The notes under the pieces were generated by a model that saw only the letters and a program-made list of their open reading frames with translations, searched no databases and was not told the DNA's origin. This document shows, in pieces, positions 8,356 to 16,934 of a DNA stretch of 64,000 nt (positions are counted from its first letter, which is position 1; each line of letters begins with the position of its first letter). Origin of the DNA: an uncultured Kangiella sp. (lineage in GTDB: Bacteria > Pseudomonadota > Gammaproteobacteria > Enterobacterales > Kangiellaceae). The DNA lies in NCBI GenBank assembly GCA_947503435.1, contig CANNDL010000002.1, positions 310,001 through 374,000 on the forward strand, written 5' to 3'. Position numbers and translations under genes: made by a program.

Positions 8356-9627
8356 TTAAAGGTCTCTTGCTAAACGCAAGCCCGAAAACTGCCAACGAGC
8401 CTCAGGATAGAAAAAGTTTCTGTAACTAGAACGTATGTGACTATGACTTGTTACACATGAACCGCCTTTTAGCACCAATTGATTACACATAAATTTGCCA
8501 TTGTACTCACCAACGGCTCCTTCAGGTGCTTTAAAACCTGGGTATGGTGAATAAGCACTAGAAGTCCATTCCCAAACATCACCGAAGAATTGTTCACTTT
8601 CGCTAGCTAAAGGAGCTAAGTTCATAGACTCGACGAAATTGGCTTGCTTTAGTGTTTTATGTTGAGCAACTGACTCCCACTCAGCTTCTGTAGGTAGTCG
8701 CGCTCCATACCAGCGCGCATAAGCATCTGCTTCATAAGCGCTGATATGACAAACCGGGGCAGCCATTTCTAACTCATTTAAACCATTCAATCCGTATTGA
8801 TACCAACGGTTACCTTTATTCTGCCAATATAACGGCGCTTGCCATTGATGTTGCTGAACCGCAGCCCAACCATCACTTAACCAAAACTCGGGCCGCTTAT
8901 AACCGCTGTCCTGAATAAATTCCAAAAATTCTTGATTGGTTACCAACCGATTTTGTATTTCAAAAGCATTTAAAAAGCATTGATGTTGAGGCGATTCATT
9001 ATCAAATATAAATTCGTTAGAAACATCATTAGCACCAATAGTAGTTAAGCCCCCTTTTTGCGACAGCCAATGAGTATCTTTAAAATCTGCATTAACAGCC
9101 GTTTGTTTAGGTTTTTGATAGACCGGTAATAATGGATTTTGATACCAATTAAATAATAAATCAGTGAAAAATAATTCTTGATGTTGTTGCTCATGATTGA
9201 TACCCAGAATTAACAACTCCTGAATTCTCGAAGAGTCATTACTTTTAGTATTTAATAACTGAGCTATTCTTTGAGTGATATTTTCTCGGTATTGATAAAC
9301 TTCTTTAACCGTAGGTCGTGATAACAACCCTCTATTCGAACGTAAAAACTGTTCACCAACACCATTATAATAAGAATTAAACAAATATTCGTATTTAGAT
9401 TGGAAGTGTTTAAAGCCTTTCTCATAAGGCTTCAATATAAAAGTTTCAAAAAACCAGCTAGTATGGGCCAGATGCCATTTTGCAGGGCTGGTTTCTGCGA
9501 TCGCTTGTAAACCGTAATCTTCAACCTCTAAAGGCTGACAAAAAGCTTCGCTCTGTTTTCTTGTATGCAAAAAATGTTCAATTGATTTTTGCGATTTTGT
9601 GTCTGAAAATTGTTCGCGTGAATTCAC
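8356..9627 (-). CDS. egtB: Ergothioneine synthase EgtB (iron sulfoxide synthase)
   Basis: Non-haem iron enzyme joining a thiol donor (gamma-glutamylcysteine or cysteine) to hercynine as a sulfoxide. The N-terminal DinB-like domain shows WHLAHTSWFFETF (His55) and HEQQHQE (His145, His149), the three expected iron ligands. The C-terminal formylglycine-synthase-like domain is recognised by LPTEAEWE, GDVWEWTSSAY and LKGGSCVTS. 423 residues is normal for the family. It ends 22 nt before egtD. The downstream C-S lyase (EgtE) is not nearby; in many proteobacteria a general PLP enzyme does that step. PhzF-like gene follows upstream by 17 nt and may share the transcript. Confidence 0.94.
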   Translation of the reverse strand: MNSREQFSDTKSQKSIEHFLHTRKQSEAFCQPLEVEDYGLQAIAETSPAKWHLAHTSWFFETFILKPYEKGFKHFQSKYEYLFNSYYNGVGEQFLRSNRGLLSRPTVKEVYQYRENITQRIAQLLNTKSNDSSRIQELLILGINHEQQHQELFFTDLLFNWYQNPLLPVYQKPKQTAVNADFKDTHWLSQKGGLTTIGANDVSNEFIFDNESPQHQCFLNAFEIQNRLVTNQEFLEFIQDSGYKRPEFWLSDGWAAVQQHQWQAPLYWQNKGNRWYQYGLNGLNELEMAAPVCHISAYEADAYARWYGARLPTEAEWESVAQHKTLKQANFVESMNLAPLASESEQFFGDVWEWTSSAYSPYPGFKAPEGAVGEYNGKFMCNQLVLKGGSCVTSHSHIRSSYRNFFYPEARWQFSGLRLARDL

Positions 9628-9644
9628 AATAATGAGTTTGATTA

Positions 9645-10442
9645 CTAAATTAGCTCTACTTTACCACTAATCCACACTTTATTCTTTTCGATTTTACTTA
9701 GTATTACTGCACCGTTTTTAGATACTTGCTCAGCAGCAAAATCATACTGAAATAGTTTTTCATGCCAATAGGTAGCGAGTACTCGATTAGCTGAGCCAGT
9801 TGCGGGGTCTTCATTTGCGCCATGATGAGGCGCAAAGTAGCGAAGCTTGAAGTCATATCCATTGTTTGCTTTTTGGGTTGCAATTACAGCTCTATAGCAG
9901 GCATTTTTCAAGGATTCAAAATTAACATCCATTGATGATAAATTAATATTTTCAGACCATTCTAGAATCAAATAGCTATTTTCATCGCCGACATGAGCAT
10001 AGTTAATAGGCTCATAATTAAAGGCATCTAACAAGGTTGTTTTCTGAATATCTTCCGGTAGTCCTTGATGGATTTTTAAAGGCTCGAAGCCAAGCCACAA
10101 ATCCTCTCCACCTTCTCCATTACGATTAAATACATCAATATCGATAAGGCCTGTAGATAGCTGAATCTGTTTAATGTTTTGAGTTTGCTTAAGAAAGTGA
10201 GCCGCTGCCAGTAAACCATGTCCACACCATTGAATTTCAGTTATGGCGTTAAAAATTCTAATCTGGGGAATAAGGCCACTTCCTATTATAAAAACACTGG
10301 CTTCACAGCCTGCGTCTTTTGCTAAGGCCAGCATTTGTTGCTCAGTGAGATTATTGGCATCCGAAAATAAAGCAGCTCGGGTGCCCCGGTGTTGGCTAGT
10401 AGAGAACACATTCGCTTTAATGCAGCGGCTGGTAACTGACAT
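9645..10442 (-). CDS. PhzF family isomerase-like protein
   Basis: 265 residues with the two-domain diaminopimelate-epimerase-like fold of PhzF proteins. The catalytic Glu in GCEASVF (Glu47), the CGHGLLAA turn and the DPATGSANRV signature near the C-terminus are present. Most relatives are uncharacterised isomerases; no phenazine genes are nearby. It is 17 nt from egtB on the same strand and 23 nt from the aldo/keto reductase gene, so a single transcript DUF4407-AKR-phzF-egtB-egtD is possible. Function beyond the family is not assignable. Confidence 0.82.
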   Translation of the reverse strand: MSVTSRCIKANVFSTSQHRGTRAALFSDANNLTEQQMLALAKDAGCEASVFIIGSGLIPQIRIFNAITEIQWCGHGLLAAAHFLKQTQNIKQIQLSTGLIDIDVFNRNGEGGEDLWLGFEPLKIHQGLPEDIQKTTLLDAFNYEPINYAHVGDENSYLILEWSENINLSSMDVNFESLKNACYRAVIATQKANNGYDFKLRYFAPHHGANEDPATGSANRVLATYWHEKLFQYDFAAEQVSKNGAVILSKIEKNKVWISGKVELI

Positions 10443-10465
10443 CGATTCAATAGCGCTCAGAAGCG

Positions 10466-11383
10466 TTATATATATTGTGCAAAAGATCCTATCATTTTTT
10501 GCCGCATGTTTGCATCTGGCAATAACCCTCGCCCCGCGGCCATATTATCTTTGAGGTGCTTTATTTTACTGGTTGCAGGTATAGCGCAGGTAACTGCGGG
10601 ATGAGAAATGGCAAATTTAAGGTAAAATTGCGCCCAACTTTTACAGCCAATTTCTTGGGCATAATCTGGCAAAGGCTTATTTTTAGTGTAACCAAACAAA
10701 CCATTAAAGGGTCGATTCACAATGACAGCAATTCCTTTATCAGCGGCTAATGGTAGCAATCGACTCTCAACTCCTCTATCACGAATATTATAAGTCAATT
10801 GAACAAAGTCGAGCGTTTCTTGCTCCATAATCGCAGCTAATTTGGCATGATCTCGACCGTGGGATGTGGTGATACCGATATACTTAATCAGTCCTTTCTC
10901 CTTCCAACTTCTAAGTGTTTTCAAATGCGTTTCCCAGTCCACTAGGTTGTGAATTTGCATCAAATCAAACTTATCCAGCCCCCAAAGCCGCAGTGATTGG
11001 CGCATTTGTTGAATGCCATCTTGCTCACCTCTAGTCCAAACTTTGGTGGTTGAAAATAACTGCTTTGGGTAATTCAACTGTTTTAGACAATGGCCAATAA
11101 CTTCTTCTGATACGCCGTACATCGGTGAAGAGTCCAACATTTGTCCGCCAAGCTCGAAGAATGTTTTAATTAATTCTACTCGCTCTGGTAGTTTTGACTG
11201 GTCTTGAATATTGAGATTTCTGTAAGTACCCATCCCCATTACAGGGATAGGTTCTCCGCTCGATGGAATTTTATTCATCAGCATTTTATTGGCAATAGAC
11301 TCGGCAATAAGTAATTTATTGCCGGCCAGTGCTGATGCCCCAGTTAAAGCTATTAAGCTTTGAATAAACTTCCTGCGCTGCAT
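10466..11383 (-). CDS. Tat-exported aldo/keto reductase
   Basis: 305 residues. The N-terminus MQRRKFIQSLIALTGASALA is a twin-arginine signal (RRKFIQ) with hydrophobic core, so export in folded form with its cofactor is expected. The body is an AKR (alpha/beta)8 barrel: MGMGTYRN, LDSSPMYGVSEEVIG (catalytic Asp and Tyr), a Lys in STTKVW, and the conserved HNLVDWETHLKTL strand. NADPH-binding loop near CAIPATSKIKHLKDNM. Its ATG overlaps the stop of the DUF4407 gene by one base (TAATG), which implies coupled translation. Substrate unknown. Confidence 0.85.
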   Translation of the reverse strand: MQRRKFIQSLIALTGASALAGNKLLIAESIANKMLMNKIPSSGEPIPVMGMGTYRNLNIQDQSKLPERVELIKTFFELGGQMLDSSPMYGVSEEVIGHCLKQLNYPKQLFSTTKVWTRGEQDGIQQMRQSLRLWGLDKFDLMQIHNLVDWETHLKTLRSWKEKGLIKYIGITTSHGRDHAKLAAIMEQETLDFVQLTYNIRDRGVESRLLPLAADKGIAVIVNRPFNGLFGYTKNKPLPDYAQEIGCKSWAQFYLKFAISHPAVTCAIPATSKIKHLKDNMAAGRGLLPDANMRQKMIGSFAQYI

Positions 11384-12834
11384 TAAAAAGATACCGTTTC
11401 AAACTCTTTCGCTTTCTCGAGCCGTTCTTCTCGCGAACGCTTATGTTCTTCCTCGGCAACTTCCAATTGAGTCTTTTCTTCCAATAAAGCAATATGCATT
11501 TTTCGATACATTTTTAACGAATAAAAACTGAATGGACTAAAGAATAATTTTATAATGACCGGCATTAATTCAATCGCGATAAAGAAGATTTTTAGTAACC
11601 AGCTAAACAAAATCGCAGCCTGGCCAACCTCAGGATCATTATGAATACTTTGCAATCCTAAATAACGACGTAAAAAGCCCGTCTTAACTTCATAAAATAA
11701 ACCGTCGTTAACCAAGGTTACTCGATACTCTTCAAGTTTCTGCTGCTTACGTTCAATTTGATTATTTAGCTCAAGAGTAGCGGTGGTTATACTTTGCTCT
11801 AATCGCGCCAAAGTTGCTTCATTAGACTCAAAATTGACTTCGCTTTGAGCCAAAAAGTTACTCTCCTTCTGGACTTCATTTAAAGCACTTGTGGCGGTTT
11901 CAATATCAGGGCTGATAGCATCTAGCTTACTTTTAGAGTCCGCTAGACTTTGTTCCAATATTCCAACTTGCTTTTCTAAATCGGTATAAGTCTTAACCGC
12001 TCGTTGATATTTGGGGCCTTCCGTCGGTGCCCTACCATCACGTCCAGTGCGTTCTAATATTGCTTCATTAAACCAAAAATCATAATCTTTGCGAGCGACT
12101 GCAATTCTCTCATTGATAGCAGATATCTCAGTAATCAATACTTGCTGAGACTTTTGCAGTTCTGTTAAGTTGGTTTGTTTTACATTAAGATTGTTTTGAA
12201 CGACATCCGGATCGCTGGATTGTTCGGTAGCTTTATAGGTATTGATTTGATTACGTAGCAAATCAATTTGTGTTTGCAAATCGGTAACACGCTTTTTATC
12301 TACATCAATTGCAGTATCCAACTCAGTTTCATAGGTAGCCAACCGAGCAAAGTATTCGCGATTGTTTTCATTGGATTCTTTCTGTATTTGTTCATCTATT
12401 GCCGTAGACTGCAGGCTTATCTCTGCCAAAGTAGCTAGGCCTATAGCGATAATTAATGAATATATGATCCTAGGAACCAACCCTATAAGGCTTCTTATAG
12501 GTAAACCATTTTTAAACGGATTTCTCAATGCCCAGTCAGAACCGATAATTGCTTGATCAAGAAAAAATAAAGTTAAAGCAAAAATAAAGCCCGTTATAAT
12601 TGCTGCAGTAGTGCCCAAGAATAGCGAAACACCATAAGAAAACAGAAGGAAGGTAAAGGCGAACGTTACAATCTGCCTAAAGACCATGGCATAAGATAGC
12701 ATTCGGTCATATCGACCGCACTCTGAAAGCACTTCAGAGTCAGTTAGCGAAAGAAATGAGATTATTTTGAAGAAAATGGAATCTTTTTTTAGCTCAGATT
12801 CTGGAGCATTGGAATTCTGTGGTTCATTTGTCAT
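11383..12834 (-). CDS. DUF4407 domain membrane protein
   Basis: 483 residues from the ATG at 12834 (AGGTG site 5 nt upstream); a GTG six bases earlier is less likely. Layout: short Ser/Glu-rich N-terminus, four hydrophobic segments between about 45 and 145, a long charged coiled-coil (about 150-385, many Gln, Glu, Leu), a further pair of helices with the IELMPVIIKLFFSPFS motif, and a charged tail. This matches the DUF4407 family, of unknown function, found in Bacteroidetes and proteobacteria. The coiled coil between membrane segments suggests a periplasmic or cytoplasmic stalk. Operon with the AKR. Confidence 0.82.
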   Translation of the reverse strand: MTNEPQNSNAPESELKKDSIFFKIISFLSLTDSEVLSECGRYDRMLSYAMVFRQIVTFAFTFLLFSYGVSLFLGTTAAIITGFIFALTLFFLDQAIIGSDWALRNPFKNGLPIRSLIGLVPRIIYSLIIAIGLATLAEISLQSTAIDEQIQKESNENNREYFARLATYETELDTAIDVDKKRVTDLQTQIDLLRNQINTYKATEQSSDPDVVQNNLNVKQTNLTELQKSQQVLITEISAINERIAVARKDYDFWFNEAILERTGRDGRAPTEGPKYQRAVKTYTDLEKQVGILEQSLADSKSKLDAISPDIETATSALNEVQKESNFLAQSEVNFESNEATLARLEQSITTATLELNNQIERKQQKLEEYRVTLVNDGLFYEVKTGFLRRYLGLQSIHNDPEVGQAAILFSWLLKIFFIAIELMPVIIKLFFSPFSFYSLKMYRKMHIALLEEKTQLEVAEEEHKRSREERLEKAKEFETVSF

Positions 12835-12850
12835 AGACACACCTATTTTA

Positions 12851-12874
12851 TTGATTATTATTCGGAATAATCAA
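12851..12874. repeat. Perfect 9-bp inverted repeat upstream of DUF4407 gene
   Basis: TTGATTATT (12851-12859), six-base spacer, AATAATCAA (12866-12874). It ends 17 nt before the DUF4407 ATG, close to the ribosome site, so it could be an operator or an mRNA hairpin. No matching second copy was noticed. Confidence 0.4.
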
Positions 12875-13079
12875 GCAGATGCCCCATTTATAATAAATAT
12901 TAATTCCAAGCATGCTGCTCAGTAACTTTGATTATGACAAAATTTATGTTTCCAAGTTCGCTAACTATTGTAAAGAAATGTAACCCTACAGCGTATTTTA
13001 TAGATTCTGTGAAGTATGCCTCTTTAAAAACCGCATGCTTTTGCGATATTTGGACAAACTAAAGTAAAAAGGACTTCCT

Positions 13080-13646
13080 ATGAAATCTTTACTTAGAATA
13101 TTAGTTATTTTAGCTATAGACGCAATGGTTTCGGCTTGCTCAACCATCAAAGGTTCAACCGTCTATGAAAAACAAAACTTTGTAGTGAAGATGCAACAAG
13201 AAACCCTACAACAGCTTTACAAAAAACACCCTCAAGCTCGAAGCCAAATTGCAAGCTCAGCTGGCTATGCCATCTTCAGCAATATAAATACCAATATTAT
13301 TTTTATAACCACGAGCGGTGGCTACGGCATCGCAACAAGTAATAGCAAAAAAAGAACTTTTATGAAGATGGCTGGACTAGGGGTTGGCTTAGGGGCGGGA
13401 GTGCGAGATATGCGTCTAATATTAATCTTTAATAAAAAGCACGATTTTGATACTTTTGTCGATGATGGTTGGGACTTTTCTGGGCAGGCTGGCGTTGCAG
13501 CACAATCAGATGAGCAAGGCGATCATGTTAACGCTACCAAGTCTGTTGATTTAGATATAATCACTTATCAATTAACCAAGGCGGGATTATCCATCGAAGC
13601 TACTATTGAGGGTGCTAAATTCTGGAAAGATGAAGATTTAAATTGA
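13080..13646 (+). CDS. SYLF-domain (YSC84-like) lipoprotein
   Basis: 188 residues. Lipoprotein signal MKSLLRILVILAIDAMVSAC with the Cys at position 20. The rest matches the bacterial SYLF/YSC84 lipid-binding family: helix HPQARSQIASSAGYAIFSN, the TTSGGYGIATS strand, GLGVGLGAGVRDMRLILIF, and the C-terminal amphipathic helix. Relatives bind phosphoinositides in eukaryotes; in bacteria the role is not settled. Site AAAAGGA stands 7 nt before the ATG. Its end overlaps the convergent diguanylate cyclase gene by 9 nt (13638-13646). Confidence 0.8.
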   Translation: MKSLLRILVILAIDAMVSACSTIKGSTVYEKQNFVVKMQQETLQQLYKKHPQARSQIASSAGYAIFSNINTNIIFITTSGGYGIATSNSKKRTFMKMAGLGVGLGAGVRDMRLILIFNKKHDFDTFVDDGWDFSGQAGVAAQSDEQGDHVNATKSVDLDIITYQLTKAGLSIEATIEGAKFWKDEDLN

Positions 13647-14822
13647 GTTTAATTTAGGACAATTAGAATATTCTTGATAACAATCACGTCCACTATTTTT
13701 TGCAGAATACATGGCTTTATCCGCGTTATTAATAATTTCACGCAAATCAGTAGATAAATTTAGTTGCCCATTGGCAATGCCTATGCTGACAGTAAATTGA
13801 ATGCTTTGCTCGTCTACTAATATCAAAGCATCACGAGTTTTATTGCATATATTAGAAGCAACCTCTTCTGCAATATCTTTGCTAGTATTCGGAAGTACTA
13901 TTATGAATTCTTCTCCTCCAGTACGACCGAGCATGGCCTTTTGTGGTACCGACTTAGAAACCAGTGTTGAGAAATGCTTTAAAACTCTGTCTCCAACTGA
14001 GTGTCCGAAGTTGTCATTGATAGATTTGAATTTATCTAAATCAAGTACTAAGACACTAACCTGAGAGAGCAGCCCTGCTTTTATTGATTTTTGGCATACC
14101 TCAAATATTGCTCTGCGGTTTAATAAATTAGTTAAGGGATCTTTATCTGCCAATTGCTTTAAATCTTTTTGTAGTTTCAAATTAGTAAGTAAAGCGAATG
14201 ATATAGTGGACCAAAATATGAAAATTATCGCCTCTGAAAGCATCCACACGGTTCCAGCCCCTCCTGATAACAAAGAGTTGGTTGTATCATCTGAAATGGT
14301 CAGAAAAACCCTTGATAAAAAGAAGAGTCCATGAAATCCAATCCCAAACCCAACGACTGCGGCTATACCATTTTTTGTCTTAAATAATGGCCATAAAATA
14401 GTAAAAGCTCTGAGCATGATAAAAAAACTGAAGAAACTTAGCATAACCACGCGCAATTCAATATCGAATGTCACAATTGTTAAATAGTAGTAACCAAAGA
14501 GCATTAGCAGAATCGCTGAGCACTCTATAAATACTGGGGTTGATTTAATACCTTGATATTTTGAAAAACCTCTCAGCAAGACAAACGAGCCAATGACAAT
14601 TAGCATATTAGCCAATATGATTGAAAGCCAGTCAGACCATATCCCTCTAGGCAGGTACATTAGCAATCCAATTGCCCACAGCCATTGAGTTACAGCCCAT
14701 TCTTTGGTTCCTAATACATGCTTATTCATGTGCCAATTAGCCGTGAGCATAATCGCAGCTACAACGGAAAGGATCCCGCTAATAAAAACAAGCGTAGGTA
14801 CATCTATTGAAAAGTTAGAAAT
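13638..14822 (-). CDS. Membrane GGDEF diguanylate cyclase, probable ATT start
   Basis: Makes cyclic di-GMP from two GTP. The C-terminal GGDEF domain (about 210-370) has DPLTNLLNRRAIFE and the active-site RTGGEEF, so it should be active; I see no clear RxxD inhibitory site before it. The N-terminal half has six to seven transmembrane helices. The first ATG (14750) has no ribosome site and cuts into the first helix. The frame is open to 14840 without ATG, GTG or TTG; the ATT at 14822 is preceded by GAGGAG with 6 nt spacing and gives an N-terminus (SNFSIDVPTLVFISGILS) like that of related cyclases. I therefore extend to 14822 (394 residues). Confidence 0.78.
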   Translation of the reverse strand: MSNFSIDVPTLVFISGILSVVAAIMLTANWHMNKHVLGTKEWAVTQWLWAIGLLMYLPRGIWSDWLSIILANMLIVIGSFVLLRGFSKYQGIKSTPVFIECSAILLMLFGYYYLTIVTFDIELRVVMLSFFSFFIMLRAFTILWPLFKTKNGIAAVVGFGIGFHGLFFLSRVFLTISDDTTNSLLSGGAGTVWMLSEAIIFIFWSTISFALLTNLKLQKDLKQLADKDPLTNLLNRRAIFEVCQKSIKAGLLSQVSVLVLDLDKFKSINDNFGHSVGDRVLKHFSTLVSKSVPQKAMLGRTGGEEFIIVLPNTSKDIAEEVASNICNKTRDALILVDEQSIQFTVSIGIANGQLNLSTDLREIINNADKAMYSAKNSGRDCYQEYSNCPKLNSI

Positions 14823-14927
14823 ACAGCACTCCTCATGGCGCTAAGCCTTATTTCATCCTGAAAATTAAATCTATATTACTGATAGTCTATAGTTTTGACT
14901 AGTCCAATAAACGTTATTGGGCAAAGC

Positions 14928-15428
14928 TTATTGATTTTCCTTTTTGTATAAAGCGATTTCTTTATCATCATCCATGAAATTTTTAACAAAACCTAATCCC
15001 AACTTCTGCAAAAGCCGAACGGATGCCTTATTTTTAGGATTACAAATACCGTAAAGGCGGTACAAATCATATTCCATTTTAGCAAATTCCATACATGCTT
15101 CGGCAGCTTCTAAAGCATAACCATTACCCCAAAAATCAGGCAGTAAAGCATAGCCAATATCTGCAGAATCTAGATAATCTCGTTTAAAAAAACCACACAA
15201 ACCAATAGGAGCATTAGCAGATTTCAACTCAACCAACCATGCTCCATAACCATTCTCACGATATGAAGCGAGTGGGCCTGTTTTGATGTAATTTGCTGCA
15301 TCTTGTAAAGAACGCACTTTTTTGTCACCAATATTTTCAATCCAGGCAGAAGTATTAACTAACTGATAAATGAACTCATCATCAGTTAATTCAAATTTTC
15401 GAATCAATAAGCGTGGTGTTTCAATCAT
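14928..15428 (-). CDS. GNAT family N-acetyltransferase (RimJ/RimL type)
   Basis: 166 residues from the ATG at 15428, which has AAGGG 7 nt upstream and the canonical start of this subfamily, IETPRLLIRKFELTDDEF. The longer open frame to 15554 would overlap the divergent gene. Acetyl-CoA loop: GYALLPDFWGNGYALEA; then CNPKNKASVRLLQKLGLGFV, the second hallmark. Members acetylate ribosomal-protein N-termini, spermidine or antibiotics; the substrate here is unknown. Confidence 0.85.
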   Translation of the reverse strand: MIETPRLLIRKFELTDDEFIYQLVNTSAWIENIGDKKVRSLQDAANYIKTGPLASYRENGYGAWLVELKSANAPIGLCGFFKRDYLDSADIGYALLPDFWGNGYALEAAEACMEFAKMEYDLYRLYGICNPKNKASVRLLQKLGLGFVKNFMDDDKEIALYKKENQ

Positions 15429-15553
15429 GAATTTGCCCTTTTTGTATAGCCACATCTTACTGCCACCTCCAGAAAATAAACAATGAATTTTCTGCCAATA
15501 TTGCTGTCTAAATTTTGTACAGTGCGGTAATAAACAAATTGAAGGAGTGTGCA

Positions 15554-16090
15554 ATGGGGCAATTATTATATGAGTCTGACGAATTTATTCACCTCGAAGA
15601 AACTTATAACGATTTAAAAAATCATGGCATAGAAGATAAAGATCTCCATGTTTTTGCAAAACACCAAGGTAAAGTCTTAAGGCATGGTTTAAATGCCGCT
15701 AACTTTTGGTACAAGACTAATTTAGTTAATGGCGCTCTACGCGGTTTAGGCTTTGGTATAATAGGTGGGCTTGTATTGGCTTGGATATTAAGCGCCAGTA
15801 ATTTCTTTGAAGGAAACTATGGCATCACTGGTTTTATTCTCACCATGCTATTCGGTATGGGTTTTGGCGCTTGGCTTGGAGGCTTTTTAGGGCTACAGTC
15901 TCGCAACTATAACCTTAGACAATATTATAGATATGTCGACGAAGGTAAGTACCTATTATTAGTCGATGCTCATGGAAAAGACGTAGGTGCGGTAAAATCA
16001 AGCATTCACGATCAGCATCCACAGTTGAAATTTTTGAGCGATGAAATTGATACCATGGTACCCTTCGAAAAATTTCAAACCACTCATTAG
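15554..16090 (+). CDS. Hypothetical two-helix membrane protein
   Basis: 178 residues from the ATG at 15554, chosen because AAGGAG lies 7 nt before it. A soluble N-terminal part (about 1-55: ESDEF..., HGIEDKDLHVFAKHQGK) resembles the ferredoxin-like domain of DUF1269/general-stress-protein-17M-like membrane proteins. Two glycine-rich transmembrane hairpins follow (GFGIIGGLVLAWIL and ILTMLFGMGFGAWLGGFLG), then a C-terminal soluble part including GKYLLLVDAHGKDVGAVKS. Role unknown; relatives are stress-related by annotation only. Divergent from the acetyltransferase gene. Confidence 0.7.
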   Translation: MGQLLYESDEFIHLEETYNDLKNHGIEDKDLHVFAKHQGKVLRHGLNAANFWYKTNLVNGALRGLGFGIIGGLVLAWILSASNFFEGNYGITGFILTMLFGMGFGAWLGGFLGLQSRNYNLRQYYRYVDEGKYLLLVDAHGKDVGAVKSSIHDQHPQLKFLSDEIDTMVPFEKFQTTH

Positions 16091-16102
16091 CGTATTAAAT
16101 CA

Positions 16103-16121
16103 AAGGGCGCTTAGCGCCCTT
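16103..16121. terminator. Hairpin between convergent genes
   Basis: AAGGGCGC-TTA-GCGCCCTT, a perfect eight-pair stem between the + gene ending at 16090 and the - gene ending at 16141. T-tracts are weak on both sides, but position and GC-rich stem fit a shared terminator. Confidence 0.6.
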
Positions 16122-16140
16122 ACATAATATTACATTCAAG

Positions 16141-16848
16141 CTAGGGCTTTTTTGCTAAAGTATCATTATGTCTTTGCAGTAAACTTCTCAAATAAAAACC
16201 AATATCTCCAACGCCTTGAAAGCCAGCGTCAATGGCAGCCTTATTATCAATGTCTAAAGGAATATCCACCATAGTGGAAAACTCTTTTAACGAACTATAA
16301 AAACCTATAGTCATAGCATCCCAGTTGCCGCCCTGCTCTTTCCTGAATAATAAATTAGGCTTCCTATTAATATTAATTAAATAATCACTTTCCATCATCC
16401 GCTCTTTTAATAACTCATTCTTTTTATCAGGCAAGGCTACAAACATCTCAATGTGGTAGAGCTTATTGTCATGATACCATCGATTCAGCATTTCGTTGTT
16501 CGGACCAAGCATATAAGTAGATTCTAAAAAGTTAACATCAGCATCTAATTCTAAAAATAAATTTTTAATTGAAGAGTAGTTTTCTTTCGAATGAAGTTTT
16601 TGATATGAGTGAACCGGCCAAATTAACATTAAATCCCAGTGGTCCCCCTGACTATGACGCATCATATAAGGCGTGTTTGTATTCTTCCCTTGATAAGTTT
16701 TCACCTTATCTATAACTGATTCAAGTTTTCCAGGTGTAGCTCTAACCAAGTCAACACGATACAAAAATTCGCCCTGATTATGGGCTTTATCTTTAGCAAA
16801 AAGGCTAGTATTTAACAATACTGCTATTACTAATATTAAATGTCTCAT
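16141..16848 (-). CDS. Secreted protein with two NIPSNAP-like halves
   Basis: 235 residues with a signal peptide (MRHLILVIAVLLNTSLFAKD). The mature part looks like two related alpha/beta units: FLYRVDLVRATPGKLESVI ... HSQGDHWDLMLIWPV and LYHIEMFVALPDKKNELLKE ... KEQGGNWDAMTIGFYS. The shared pattern (strand, helix, then QG-(D/G)-(H/N)-WD-strand) recalls dimeric alpha-beta-barrel proteins such as NIPSNAP. No catalytic residues stand out. The gene is divergent from ggt with 86 nt between. Function unknown; the internal duplication is my reading of the translation. Confidence 0.6.
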   Translation of the reverse strand: MRHLILVIAVLLNTSLFAKDKAHNQGEFLYRVDLVRATPGKLESVIDKVKTYQGKNTNTPYMMRHSQGDHWDLMLIWPVHSYQKLHSKENYSSIKNLFLELDADVNFLESTYMLGPNNEMLNRWYHDNKLYHIEMFVALPDKKNELLKERMMESDYLININRKPNLLFRKEQGGNWDAMTIGFYSSLKEFSTMVDIPLDIDNKAAIDAGFQGVGDIGFYLRSLLQRHNDTLAKKP

Positions 16849-16934
16849 TGCAATCTCTATTTTATGAATTTATTAGATTGTACAATCAATCCATCAGTTT
16901 GCTAGAGTAATGTAAATTATTGAGGGGGATTTTT

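Noticed and set aside
9645-10442. PhzF-like gene as a sign of a phenazine cluster
   Set aside because: No other phz gene is present, and most PhzF-family proteins are unrelated to phenazines.
10243-10554. 103-residue + strand frame
   Set aside because: Covers the ends of the PhzF and AKR genes in antisense; no start signals.
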